From contig NZ_AP018227.1 of assembly GCF_002368095.1 (NCBI RefSeq), forward strand, positions 7,332,123-7,396,122: a DNA stretch of 64,000 nt, written 5' to 3'. Shown piece after piece: positions 57,370-64,000 of the stretch. Numbering within the stretch: position 1 is the stretch's first letter; each line of letters begins with the position of its first letter. A program made the position numbers and the translations under genes. The DNA is from Calothrix parasitica NIES-267 (lineage in GTDB: Bacteria > Cyanobacteriota > Cyanobacteriia > Cyanobacteriales > Nostocaceae). Below the pieces are notes generated by a model, which did not search any database, had not been told where the DNA came from, and worked only from the letters and a program-made list of their open reading frames with translations.

Positions 57370-57660
57370 TAATAAAAGTTATGAGTTAGGAGTTAAGAGT
57401 TATAAATTATGAATTCAAATTTTTTTAAAGATTAATAACCAATAACTAATAGCTAATAACTAATAGCTATCAACTAACCACTTTCACCAGGTAAATTTTT
57501 AAGGTCAGAAGCCCCTGTATTTATCCGTGGATGACAATTCGATTCTTTGTTGAAGCCCCTAAATTCTATTTATGGGGGATTAATTACGAATTACGAATTA
57601 CGAATTATGTTCACCCGTAGGGTGTGGCTTATCAACTAATAACTAACAAAAAAGGTGCAG
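57370..57660. repeat. Heptad repeats between pilB and pilT
   Basis: AGTTATG/AGTTAGG units (57377-57405), CTAATAGC/TAATAACTA units (57428-57475) and TTACGAA units (57585-57608) occupy much of the spacer. pilB and pilT are thus separated by about 296 bases of mostly repeat DNA. Confidence 0.8.
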
Positions 57661-57664
57661 AAAG

Positions 57665-58777
57665 ATGGAAATGATGATTGAAGATTTGATGGAACAAATG
57701 ATTGAAATGGGAGGTTCGGATATGCATTTATCCGCTGGCTTACCTCCTTATTTTCGTATCAGCGGCAAACTAACACCCATTGGAGAAGAAGCTTTAAGTT
57801 CTGACCAATGTCAAAGATTAATTTTTAGTATGTTGAATAACTCCCAACGTAAAATCCTCGAACAAAATTGGGAGTTAGATTGTTCCTACGGTGTTAAAGG
57901 ATTGGCGCGTTTCCGGGTAAACGTTTACAAAGAACGCGGTACTTACGCAGCTTGTTTAAGAGCATTAAGTTCTAAAATTCCTAACTTTGATAAATTGGGT
58001 TTACCAGATGTTGTCCGAGAAATGTGCGACAAACCCAAGGGAATGATATTAGTAACGGGTCCTACTGGTTCTGGGAAAACAACGACTTTGGCGGCAATGA
58101 TTGATTTAATCAACCGCACAAAATCCGAGCATATCTTAACAATTGAAGACCCAATTGAATTTGTTTACGAACCGATTAAAAGTCTCGTTCACCAACGTCA
58201 ACTCGGTGAAGATACAAAAAGCTTTGCTAATGCTTTAAAAGGTTCTTTGCGTGAAGATCCGGATATTATTTTGATTGGAGAAATGCGAGATTTAGACACA
58301 ATATCTCTAGCTATTTCCGCAGCAGAAACCGGTCACTTAGTATTCGGTACTTTACACACCTCTTCCGCAGCACAAACTGTTGATAGAATCATCGATGTTT
58401 TTCCAGCAGACAGACAAACTCAGGTAAGAGTACAGTTATCTAACTCTTTAGTCGCAGTATTCAGCCAAACTTTAGTACCGAAGAAAAACCCCAAACCTGA
58501 TGAATTTGGTCGAGTTATGGCTCAAGAAATCATGATTATTACTCCTGCTATTTCTAACATGATTCGGGAAGGTAAAACATCTCAAATTTATTCATCGATT
58601 CAAACTGGTGCGAAATTAGGAATGCAAACTTTAGAAAAAGTTCTTGCCGATTACGTGAAAGCAGGCACAATTTCTTTTGAAGCCGCAATGTCAAAAACTT
58701 CCAAGCCAGATGAAATTCAGCGTCTAATTGGTTCAGCACCAACAAATGGAAAAGCCAAAGCTGGTGTCAGACGTTAA
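57665..58777 (+). CDS. pilT: Type IV pilus retraction ATPase PilT
   Basis: The 370-residue hexameric ATPase drives pilus retraction and so twitching or phototactic motility. It has the family start (MGGSDMHLSAGLPPYFRISG), Walker A GPTGSGKTTTLAAMI, the Asp/Walker B region EDPDIILIGEMRDLDTI, the His box (GHLVFGTLHTSSAAQTVDRI) and the AIRNLIRE-equivalent AISNMIREGKTSQI needed for retraction. Length is normal. It lies between pilB and pilC. Confidence 0.96.
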   Translation: MEMMIEDLMEQMIEMGGSDMHLSAGLPPYFRISGKLTPIGEEALSSDQCQRLIFSMLNNSQRKILEQNWELDCSYGVKGLARFRVNVYKERGTYAACLRALSSKIPNFDKLGLPDVVREMCDKPKGMILVTGPTGSGKTTTLAAMIDLINRTKSEHILTIEDPIEFVYEPIKSLVHQRQLGEDTKSFANALKGSLREDPDIILIGEMRDLDTISLAISAAETGHLVFGTLHTSSAAQTVDRIIDVFPADRQTQVRVQLSNSLVAVFSQTLVPKKNPKPDEFGRVMAQEIMIITPAISNMIREGKTSQIYSSIQTGAKLGMQTLEKVLADYVKAGTISFEAAMSKTSKPDEIQRLIGSAPTNGKAKAGVRR

Positions 58778-58902
58778 TGTCAAACAACTACTTGTAGTTA
58801 GTTATTAATTATTTTGTTTCAATGACTAACTACTGAGTATTTCTCATCTCACAAATTAGACTCCTAATTTTTTTATTTTTTTGAATTTCAACTATATAAA
58901 TC

Positions 58903-60132
58903 ATGCCAACTTTCGTCGCTAAGGTTCGCGATTCACAAGGAAAATCCAAACAAGAAAAAGTGGTTGCAGACTCGATGGCAGATGCCCGTACTGAGTTAAG
59001 ACAACAAGGTTTTGTAATCCAGGATTTACAAGAATTTAAAGGTTTCGATATTGGTGAAGCTCTTGATTTAACGAAACTGCAAAATAAGCTTGTTAAAGTT
59101 GAGGTTAAGGATAAAGCTATTTTTTCTCGTCAATTTGCTGCTTTAACAAATGCAGGGGTTGCGATTGTCAGAAGTTTGGGAGTACTTTCCGAACAATGTG
59201 GTAATCCGAAGTTAAAAGATGCACTATTAGATATTAGTAGTGAAGTACAAAATGGTGTTAATCTTTCCGATGCAATGCGGAAGCATCCCCAATGTTTTGA
59301 TGGCTTGTATGTGAGTATGATTCAAGCTGGTGAAGTTGGGGGTGTTTTGGATGAAGTTCTTAACCGTTTAGCAAAATTATTAGAAGATACGGCTCGACTG
59401 CAAAACCAAATCAAATCGGCTATGTCTTATCCGACTGTTGTGGGTGCTTTGGCTGTAATAATCTTTCTAGCAATGACTATTTTTCTGATTCCAATTTTCG
59501 CCAATATATTCAAAGATTTGGGAACGGAATTACCAGCCTTAACACAGTTTATGCTGTGGATAAGTGGTGTTCTTACAAGCTGGAGACTCTTTGTTCTTAT
59601 TGGTATTGTTGTCGGAGCAAAAGTAGCTTTTGATATGTACTATAAGACTCCTGTAGGCACATTAAATATCGATGCTATTTCTTTAAAACTACCTTTATTT
59701 GGTGACTTAATTCAAAAATCAGCTATCGCTCGGTTTAGCCGTACCTTTGGTTCTTTAACTCGTTCCGGAGTTCCAATTTTAACCTCCTTAGAAATTGTCC
59801 GAGATACATCGGGAAATCAGATCATTGCTAATGCTATTGATTCTGCAAGAAACGAAGTACAGCAAGGGGGAATGATTAGTTTAGCTTTGCAAAAAGAAAA
59901 TTGCTTTCCTCCTATGGCAATTCAAATGATGAGTATTGGAGAAGAAACGGGAGAATTAGATGGGATGTTGATGAAAGTTGCCGACTTTTATGAAGATGAA
60001 GTTGAACAAGCAGTAAAAGCTATGACTAGTATTTTAGAACCAGTAATGATTGTAGTTATTGGTGGTATGGTTGCCGTAATTTTGCTGTCAATGTACCTAC
60101 CAATGTTCGCTGTCTTTGAAGAATTAGGCTAA
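58903..60132 (+). CDS. pilC: Type IV pilus inner-membrane platform protein PilC
   Basis: The 409-residue membrane protein (type II secretion F family) forms the platform on which PilB and PilT act. Two T2SSF domains repeat: FSRQFAALTNAGVAIVRSLG with SMIQAGEVGGVLDEVL, and FSRTFGSLTRSGVPILTSLE with MMSIGEETGELDGML. Each is followed by membrane helices (VVGALAVIIFLAMTIFLIPI; the last near MIVVIGGMVAVILLSMYLPM). It closes the pilBTC set and is followed by TAACTG-type heptad repeats. Confidence 0.95.
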   Translation: MPTFVAKVRDSQGKSKQEKVVADSMADARTELRQQGFVIQDLQEFKGFDIGEALDLTKLQNKLVKVEVKDKAIFSRQFAALTNAGVAIVRSLGVLSEQCGNPKLKDALLDISSEVQNGVNLSDAMRKHPQCFDGLYVSMIQAGEVGGVLDEVLNRLAKLLEDTARLQNQIKSAMSYPTVVGALAVIIFLAMTIFLIPIFANIFKDLGTELPALTQFMLWISGVLTSWRLFVLIGIVVGAKVAFDMYYKTPVGTLNIDAISLKLPLFGDLIQKSAIARFSRTFGSLTRSGVPILTSLEIVRDTSGNQIIANAIDSARNEVQQGGMISLALQKENCFPPMAIQMMSIGEETGELDGMLMKVADFYEDEVEQAVKAMTSILEPVMIVVIGGMVAVILLSMYLPMFAVFEELG

Positions 60133-60137
60133 ATAAC

Positions 60138-60206
60138 AGTTATCAGTTAACTGTTAACTGATAACTGTTAACTTCTCACTCCTCACTCATAACTCCTAAC
60201 CCCTAA
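60138..60206. repeat. Heptad repeats after pilC
   Basis: CAGTTAT/TTAACTG units (60138-60170) followed by CTCACTC/ATAACTC units to 60206. The first part is also self-complementary (TTAACTGTTAACTG). Confidence 0.8.
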
Positions 60207-60214
60207 TTTATTTT

Positions 60215-60766
60215 ATGCCTGTACAAAAATCTCAGTATGAAATCAGCCTCGCTGAATATAGCAATCATTCAGCAGCAGTTGCTCTTTTAAAGCAACATCG
60301 TCCTTATTGGGAAATGATTCCTAGCTTACGCCGTCCGGATGAAAGCCTTGTTACTATTCCTCTACCAATTATCCGCATTCGTAAAACTGAAGCAGATTTA
60401 CCCTGCTCTACTTGTCTTCCCTGCGATTTAGCGATTTTGATGTGCGACCCTGAATGGAAAATTAAAACAGGAATTGAAATTCTTGTATTTATTCATCGTC
60501 CTGATGAGGATTTTTCTGACTTGTTAGGAAGGTGGCGAAAAACTCAAGTTTGGTTAGACAAAGATTACGAGTGGTTTATGCCTCCTCGTTATAGTCATAT
60601 TTTGAATGAAGGAAAAAATTCGATATATCCTTTATTTGTCGTTTTCCCTGAAACTCCAGAACGAATTAAACGTGGCTTATTAGGTTCTGAAAGTCCGTTC
60701 ATCATTCAAACTTCAGAATTAGTCTTTGATGAGGAAAAAAAAGAAGAGGAACAATTGGGATATTAG
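60215..60766 (+). CDS. Conserved-looking cyanobacterial protein of unknown function
   Basis: The 183-residue soluble protein has no family I can name. It has a compact cysteine pair motif CSTCLPCD near residue 66-73, a hydrophobic core segment (IEILVFIHRPDEDFSDLLGR) and an acidic C terminus (FDEEKKEEEQLGY). The CxxC-x2-C spacing could bind metal. It follows pilC on the same strand after an 82-base repeat-rich spacer. Confidence 0.65.
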   Translation: MPVQKSQYEISLAEYSNHSAAVALLKQHRPYWEMIPSLRRPDESLVTIPLPIIRIRKTEADLPCSTCLPCDLAILMCDPEWKIKTGIEILVFIHRPDEDFSDLLGRWRKTQVWLDKDYEWFMPPRYSHILNEGKNSIYPLFVVFPETPERIKRGLLGSESPFIIQTSELVFDEEKKEEEQLGY

Positions 60767-61469
60767 CGATGAAATAGCAATTCAGTTTCAAATACATTTA
60801 AAAAATATAGACTTATTTGCAAAATACAAAATTGTTTATGGCTATACAAAATAGTTTACAATTAGTAATATCTTTTATTTAAACTACAGACTTGTGATTA
60901 CTTCAAGAAATGTTGTTTTACGTTTTTGAGCCTAATTGTTTAATGAATTACAATATCTATATGGCTAATTGCTAACTCAACATAAGTCTTTAGCAGTATT
61001 TCAAGCTTTGAAACGTACCACCATTATTTTTGAGTTTCAATTCTGGAAATATATTTTAAAACTTTCAAACTTCATCACATTATCCATAATTAGACTTTTT
61101 ACAAGCTTTATAGACAGAAATTAATCATAATCATATCTTTTGCATCTATTTTTGTTCTTGTTTTAGCCCTAAACCCTAAGACATACACTAACCCTATACC
61201 TTGAGAGATAATTACGCTAAGCAGCTGTCTGATTAATACTTGACTTATGTGCTTGGTTAAGAGAAACTTACATATAATTGAAGTAAACACTGTTAAAATT
61301 AATAAATTTTGTAAAAATTTTAAATATAAATATATGGAGGAATACAAAATTAGTTAGTTAATGACTAATTTTATCGTTAAGAACAAACAGATTTGAAGCA
61401 GAATATAGTTGTATTCCGCTTCAGAGCAAACGCATGTAAAAATTTCAATCAACATGGTTGGTCTAAAGC
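60767..61469. other. Gene-free AT-rich spacer
   Basis: About 700 bases with no credible gene or repeat family. An 79-codon frame on the minus strand (61108-61347) has poor composition and no support. The promoter of the DUF2997-ycf35-ferredoxin set should be near the right end. Confidence 0.5.
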
Positions 61470-61682
61470 ATGGAGACATTAGAATTTATAATTTATCCAG
61501 ACGGTAGAGTACAAGAAAAAGTCACTGGGATAGTCGGTTCCTCTTGCGCTGAAGTAACTGCTGCTATTGAAGCGCAGCTAGGTGTTGTACTTGCTCACGA
61601 ACCAACCTCAGAATATTTTAAAGCCAAAGTGCTTTCTCAGAATGGTGTTGCGAATACTCAGTCAACATTCAGCGATTGGTAA
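61470..61682 (+). CDS. DUF2997 family protein
   Basis: The 70-residue protein (METLEFIIYPDGRVQEKVTG, CAEVTAAIEAQLGVV) matches DUF2997, a small family commonly encoded just before ycf35 in cyanobacteria, as here (50 bases). No catalytic motif is visible. A joint role with Ycf35 and the following ferredoxin is inferred from conserved order. Confidence 0.85.
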   Translation: METLEFIIYPDGRVQEKVTGIVGSSCAEVTAAIEAQLGVVLAHEPTSEYFKAKVLSQNGVANTQSTFSDW

Positions 61683-61732
61683 TTATTGACTCAACTTAAT
61701 CATTCATTTAGTCTCAAAAAATACGAGATATC

Positions 61733-62119
61733 ATGTCACATTTTAGCCAGATTAAGACTCAAATTCGTAATCTTGAATCTTTGAAAAATGCCCTTACCGA
61801 TTTAGGTGTGGCTTGGAAAGGTGGTTCGCATTCTTTGCGTGGCTATCAAGGTCTAACTCATAGTGCTGAAATTGCTATCGAGCAAGAAAACGGCTACGAC
61901 ATCGGCTTTAAGTGGAATGGAAAAGAGTACGAGCTAGTTGCCGATTTACAGTATTGGACACAAAATCTTTCGGTAGAAGGATTTTTACGGCAAGTCACAC
62001 AGCGTTATGCTTACCGCACGGTAGTTGAAGAGACCGCAAAAGCTGGTTTTCAAGTTAGCGAGCAAAAGCATAATCAAGATGGTTCAATTCGCTTGGTTGT
62101 ACAGCGCTGGAGTGCGTAA
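61733..62119 (+). CDS. ycf35: Ycf35/DUF1257 family protein
   Basis: The 128-residue protein starts MSHFSQIKTQIRNLESLKNA and contains YDIGFKWNGKEYELVADLQY, matching Ycf35 (DUF1257), conserved in cyanobacteria and some algal plastids. Its biochemical role is not known to me. The final base of its TAA-type stop overlaps the start of the ferredoxin gene (TAATG), so the two are coupled. Confidence 0.9.
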   Translation: MSHFSQIKTQIRNLESLKNALTDLGVAWKGGSHSLRGYQGLTHSAEIAIEQENGYDIGFKWNGKEYELVADLQYWTQNLSVEGFLRQVTQRYAYRTVVEETAKAGFQVSEQKHNQDGSIRLVVQRWSA

Positions 62120-62583
62120 TGTCTGATTTTATGCCGCCAACCGATGAAGAAAATAATCGTTCTGGTTTTGAACCAGAATTAGGGGGTTATCTACGTTCGG
62201 ACTCTCAACGTTCTGGTTTGGAACCGGAATTAGGCGGTGTGCTGCGTCAAAAGGGTGTATATGTTGATGAAATTACCTGTATTGGCTGTCAGCACTGTGC
62301 CCATGTTGCTCGTAATACTTTTTACATCGAATCGGACTATGGTCGCGCCCGCGTTGTGCGTCAAGACGGTGACTCAGAAGAAGTAATTCAAGAAGCGATT
62401 GATACTTGTCCTGTAGACTGCATTCACTGGCTTGATTATACCGAACTGAGAAAATTTGAGGAAGAGCGTAAATATCAGGTAATTCCTGTAGTCGGTTATC
62501 CACTTGACCGTGCAATCGTTGTGACTCAAACTCGTCGAAAAAAGCAAAAATTGAAAAAGAAAAAATCTCAACGTCAAAATTAA
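62119..62583 (+). CDS. 4Fe-4S ferredoxin-like protein with duplicated N-terminal motif
   Basis: The 154-residue protein has one ferredoxin-type cluster site: CIGCQHC (about residues 54-60) and CPVDC (about 95-99). Before it, a short motif is repeated in tandem: RSGFEPELGGYLR and RSGLEPELGGVLR. The C terminus is very basic (RRKKQKLKKKKSQRQN). This architecture matches a cyanobacterial low-abundance ferredoxin encoded with ycf35 (the Synechocystis Fed7 type, from memory). It would carry electrons in the cytoplasm to an unknown partner. A terminator follows. Confidence 0.88.
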   Translation: MSDFMPPTDEENNRSGFEPELGGYLRSDSQRSGLEPELGGVLRQKGVYVDEITCIGCQHCAHVARNTFYIESDYGRARVVRQDGDSEEVIQEAIDTCPVDCIHWLDYTELRKFEEERKYQVIPVVGYPLDRAIVVTQTRRKKQKLKKKKSQRQN

Positions 62584-62614
62584 CGTTGAAACTGAAGATT
62601 TTATCTAATTACTG

Positions 62615-62650
62615 AGGGTTGCATCGCTTGCAGCCCTTTATTTTTTTTTA
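62615..62650 (+). terminator. Terminator after the ferredoxin gene
   Basis: AGGGTTGC pairs (one G-T) with GCAGCCCT across a 7-base loop, followed by TTATTTTTTTTT. The remaining spacer to trxA (62651-62928) shows nothing recognisable. Confidence 0.88.
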
Positions 62651-62928
62651 ATTTGATTTTTAATTTCTAAATCAGGATATACTCAATAACCAAAATTTTG
62701 GATTATTAAAACTAGGTTTATTCTCAGCTAAGCACTAAAAGAAATTATGCTTAAGCAGGAATAAAGCTAGTTTTCATAATCATTAATTTGACTCAATTAA
62801 TAAGCTGATGAGCAGTTAAATTGTATAAAACCCGCATTTTAGAATTATTGTAGTACGGATATCTTGTCCGCTTCTCGTATACAAAGTAAATACGCAACAG
62901 CTTAGACTTTGCTATGTTCAGTTAGTTT

Positions 62929-63252
62929 TTAAAGATACTTCTCCAAAGTATTGGCTAACGTGGTTTTGGGAACCGCACCAACGACCATATCAACTTTTTG
63001 CCCGCCTTTAAAAATCATTAACGTCGGTATACTGCGGATACCATACTGAGAAGCAACATTGGGATTCTCGTCGGTGTTGACTTTTACAACCTTGATTTGA
63101 CCTTCATACTGTGAAGAAATTTCATCTACAACAGGGGCTACCATACGACACGGGCCACACCAGGGTGCCCAAAAATCAACTAATACAGGAACTTCACTAT
63201 CGAGTACTTCCTGCTTAAAACTGGAGTCTGTAACTTGTGTGGCTGATGACAT
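62929..63252 (-). CDS. trxA: Thioredoxin (TrxA type)
   Basis: The 107-residue protein is a classical thioredoxin: [20 protein letters not shown] with the CGPC redox pair at about residues 32-35, the cis-proline segment [13 protein letters not shown] and the typical Asp/Lys core. It reduces disulfides in target enzymes. Gene order guaB3-like, Yfr1, trxA on the same strand is shared with many cyanobacteria. Confidence 0.96.
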   Translation of the reverse strand: MSSATQVTDSSFKQEVLDSEVPVLVDFWAPWCGPCRMVAPVVDEISSQYEGQIKVVKVNTDENPNVASQYGIRSIPTLMIFKGGQKVDMVVGAVPKTTLANTLEKYL

Positions 63253-63372
63253 GCCTTAAAACCTTATAATTCAGATGTTTTTGAATTTTGTGAAAATTTT
63301 ACCACAGCAAAAACCACTGCCTTGAGATTTGGAATATACATTTACACAGTGGGATGAAAATTATTCCAAGAC

Positions 63373-63444
63373 ATAAGGAACCGCCCGAACAGTAGTCCGG
63401 GCGGAGTGTGGTGTGAGGAGTGAACGGAAACATGCGTCTCCGCT
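63373..63444 (-). ncRNA. yfr1: Yfr1 small RNA
   Basis: On the minus strand the sequence shows the Yfr1 plan: a first hairpin CGGAGAC-GCAT-GTTTCCG, then the ultraconserved unpaired ACTCCTCACACC at about 63412-63423, then a second hairpin CCGCCCG-loop-CGGGCGG followed by TTCCTT as terminator. Yfr1 is a trans-acting sRNA of cyanobacteria that pairs through the unpaired motif with mRNAs of outer-membrane and other proteins. Its place between trxA and guaB is the classic location. Ends are estimated from the -10 box and the hairpin. Confidence 0.93.
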
Positions 63445-63450
63445 ATTTCT

Positions 63451-63456
63451 ATTGTA
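63451..63456 (-). promoter_or_regulatory. -10 box of Yfr1
   Basis: On the minus strand TACAAT lies 6 bases upstream of the estimated start of Yfr1 at 63444. A TGGAAA about 16 bases further upstream may serve as -35. Confidence 0.6.
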
Positions 63457-63743
63457 GGCGACATATGCGATTTTTCCAGCCATAGTTTAAAAGTAAGGAA
63501 AAATTTCTTTAAGAAAATGTTCGACACATAGCATTCACAATTAAAAATAGTTAGTGATTGATGGTTTTGGGAATAATCGCGATATCCCACCAATCATTAA
63601 CTATTACATACTTCTCATAAGAAAACATACCGTAACCGGGAAATGAGCGAGTCTATGTCAAGCGCGGACAGGCTTTGCCGTCCAGACCCGTTTATTTAAG
63701 CCGCATTCCCTCGTCTCTACTAAAATTATTTGCTCAACTTTAT

Positions 63744-64000
63744 TTACTTGCCCATACCTAGATGTTGAGCTTTCTGATATACTTTTCCTTCCGTCAATAA
63801 TGATGGAGCAATAACAACTTCCACTTGCTGCATTTCTTTAATATTTTTTGCTCCAAGAGTACCCATACTAGTCTTTAAAGCGCCTACAAGATTGTGAGTA
63901 CCGTCATCAAGTTGCGCCGGTCCGGTTAGAATCTGCTCTAAAGTGCCGGTAGTACCTACGCTAATGCGAGTACCGCGAGGTAGCACAGGAGATGGTGTTG
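63744..64000 (-). CDS. GuaB3-family IMP dehydrogenase-related protein, C-terminal part (partial at window edge)
   Basis: The frame is open to the window edge; at least 85 C-terminal residues are inside, including GTRISVGTTGTLEQILTGPA and LVGALKTSMGTLGAKNIKEM. This is the end of the barrel of an IMP-dehydrogenase-like enzyme. The sequence is closer to the cyanobacterial GuaB3-type (GMP-reductase-like or IMPDH-related) proteins than to canonical GuaB, as far as the C terminus can tell. The enzyme would act in guanine nucleotide metabolism. A GTG at 63986 is internal, not the start. Confidence 0.85.
   Translation of the reverse strand, partial: TPSPVLPRGTRISVGTTGTLEQILTGPAQLDDGTHNLVGALKTSMGTLGAKNIKEMQQVEVVIAPSLLTEGKVYQKAQHLGMGK

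Noticed and set aside
61108-61347. 79-codon minus-strand frame in the spacer before DUF2997
   Set aside because: Isolated in AT-rich DNA, without family resemblance or a ribosome site.
63342-63593. 83-codon frame on the minus strand across the trxA-guaB spacer
   Set aside because: It runs through the Yfr1 promoter, hairpins and unpaired motif; the RNA explains the sequence and the frame has no protein-like pattern.

Overview
The window comes from a cyanobacterial chromosome, most likely a filamentous heterocyst-forming lineage (Nostocales, Calothrix/Rivularia-like). The evidence is: petC and petA of the cytochrome b6f complex; a Psb35-like small protein; a Ycf35/4Fe-4S ferredoxin cluster; the sRNA Yfr1 between trxA and a guaB-type gene; the mycosporine genes mysA, mysB and mysC; a few HIP1 octamers (GCGATCGC at 18892, 35405, 38227 and 49544); and many short tandem heptanucleotide repeats (TAAGTAA, CTCCTTA and ACCAATT types) typical of heterocystous genomes. 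The sequence is AT-rich. I found no rRNA, tRNA or CRISPR array.

Layout. 1-4.6 kb: the 3' end of a sensor histidine kinase, an MFS transporter and a PIN-domain toxin-antitoxin-like pair. 2.9-7.6 kb: a defence-like block, with an McrB-type AAA+ GTPase and an McrC-like partner on the minus strand and, divergently, an AAA ATPase fused to a PD-(D/E)XK-type nuclease domain. 7.6-9.3 kb: a decayed insertion sequence with intact ends. 9.4-11.1 kb: a MerR/GyrI-type regulator and a methyltransferase. 11.3-13.0 kb: a 5'-truncated NB-ARC/TPR protein next to a MITE-like element. 13.4-17.0 kb: a ferritin-like diiron protein, an isoprenyl transferase and a kynurenine-monooxygenase-like flavoprotein. 17.2-26 kb: a sugar-type solute-binding lipoprotein, a YebC-family protein, a CBS-GGDEF diguanylate cyclase, a VWA protein, a UbiH-like hydroxylase and a soluble lytic transglycosylase.

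26.3-33.8 kb: a conserved-looking unknown gene, then a two-gene operon of an AAA-type ATPase and a 1767-residue STAND NTPase with 14 WD40 repeats. This is the best candidate here for an undescribed signalling or conflict system. 35-40 kb: tatC, csaA, small unknowns and petC-petA. 40-45.6 kb: a 2.1 kb gene-free stretch followed by mysA-mysB-mysC, which should make mycosporine-glycine; no later-step gene is in the window. 46.2-54.9 kb: a Psb35-like gene, a GH57 enzyme, and grpE, dnaK, dnaJ, tusA-like and rsgA on the minus strand. 55.3-60.8 kb: pilB-pilT-pilC and an unknown. 61.5-64 kb: DUF2997-ycf35-ferredoxin, trxA, Yfr1 and the end of a guaB3-like gene.

A recurring theme is repeat activity. 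Heptad and G-rich tandem repeats fill many spacers and reach stop or start codons. In two genes (the STAND NTPase and rsgA) they appear to have entered the coding frame. Other traces are a MITE pair, fold-back elements and two small degraded gene duplicates.
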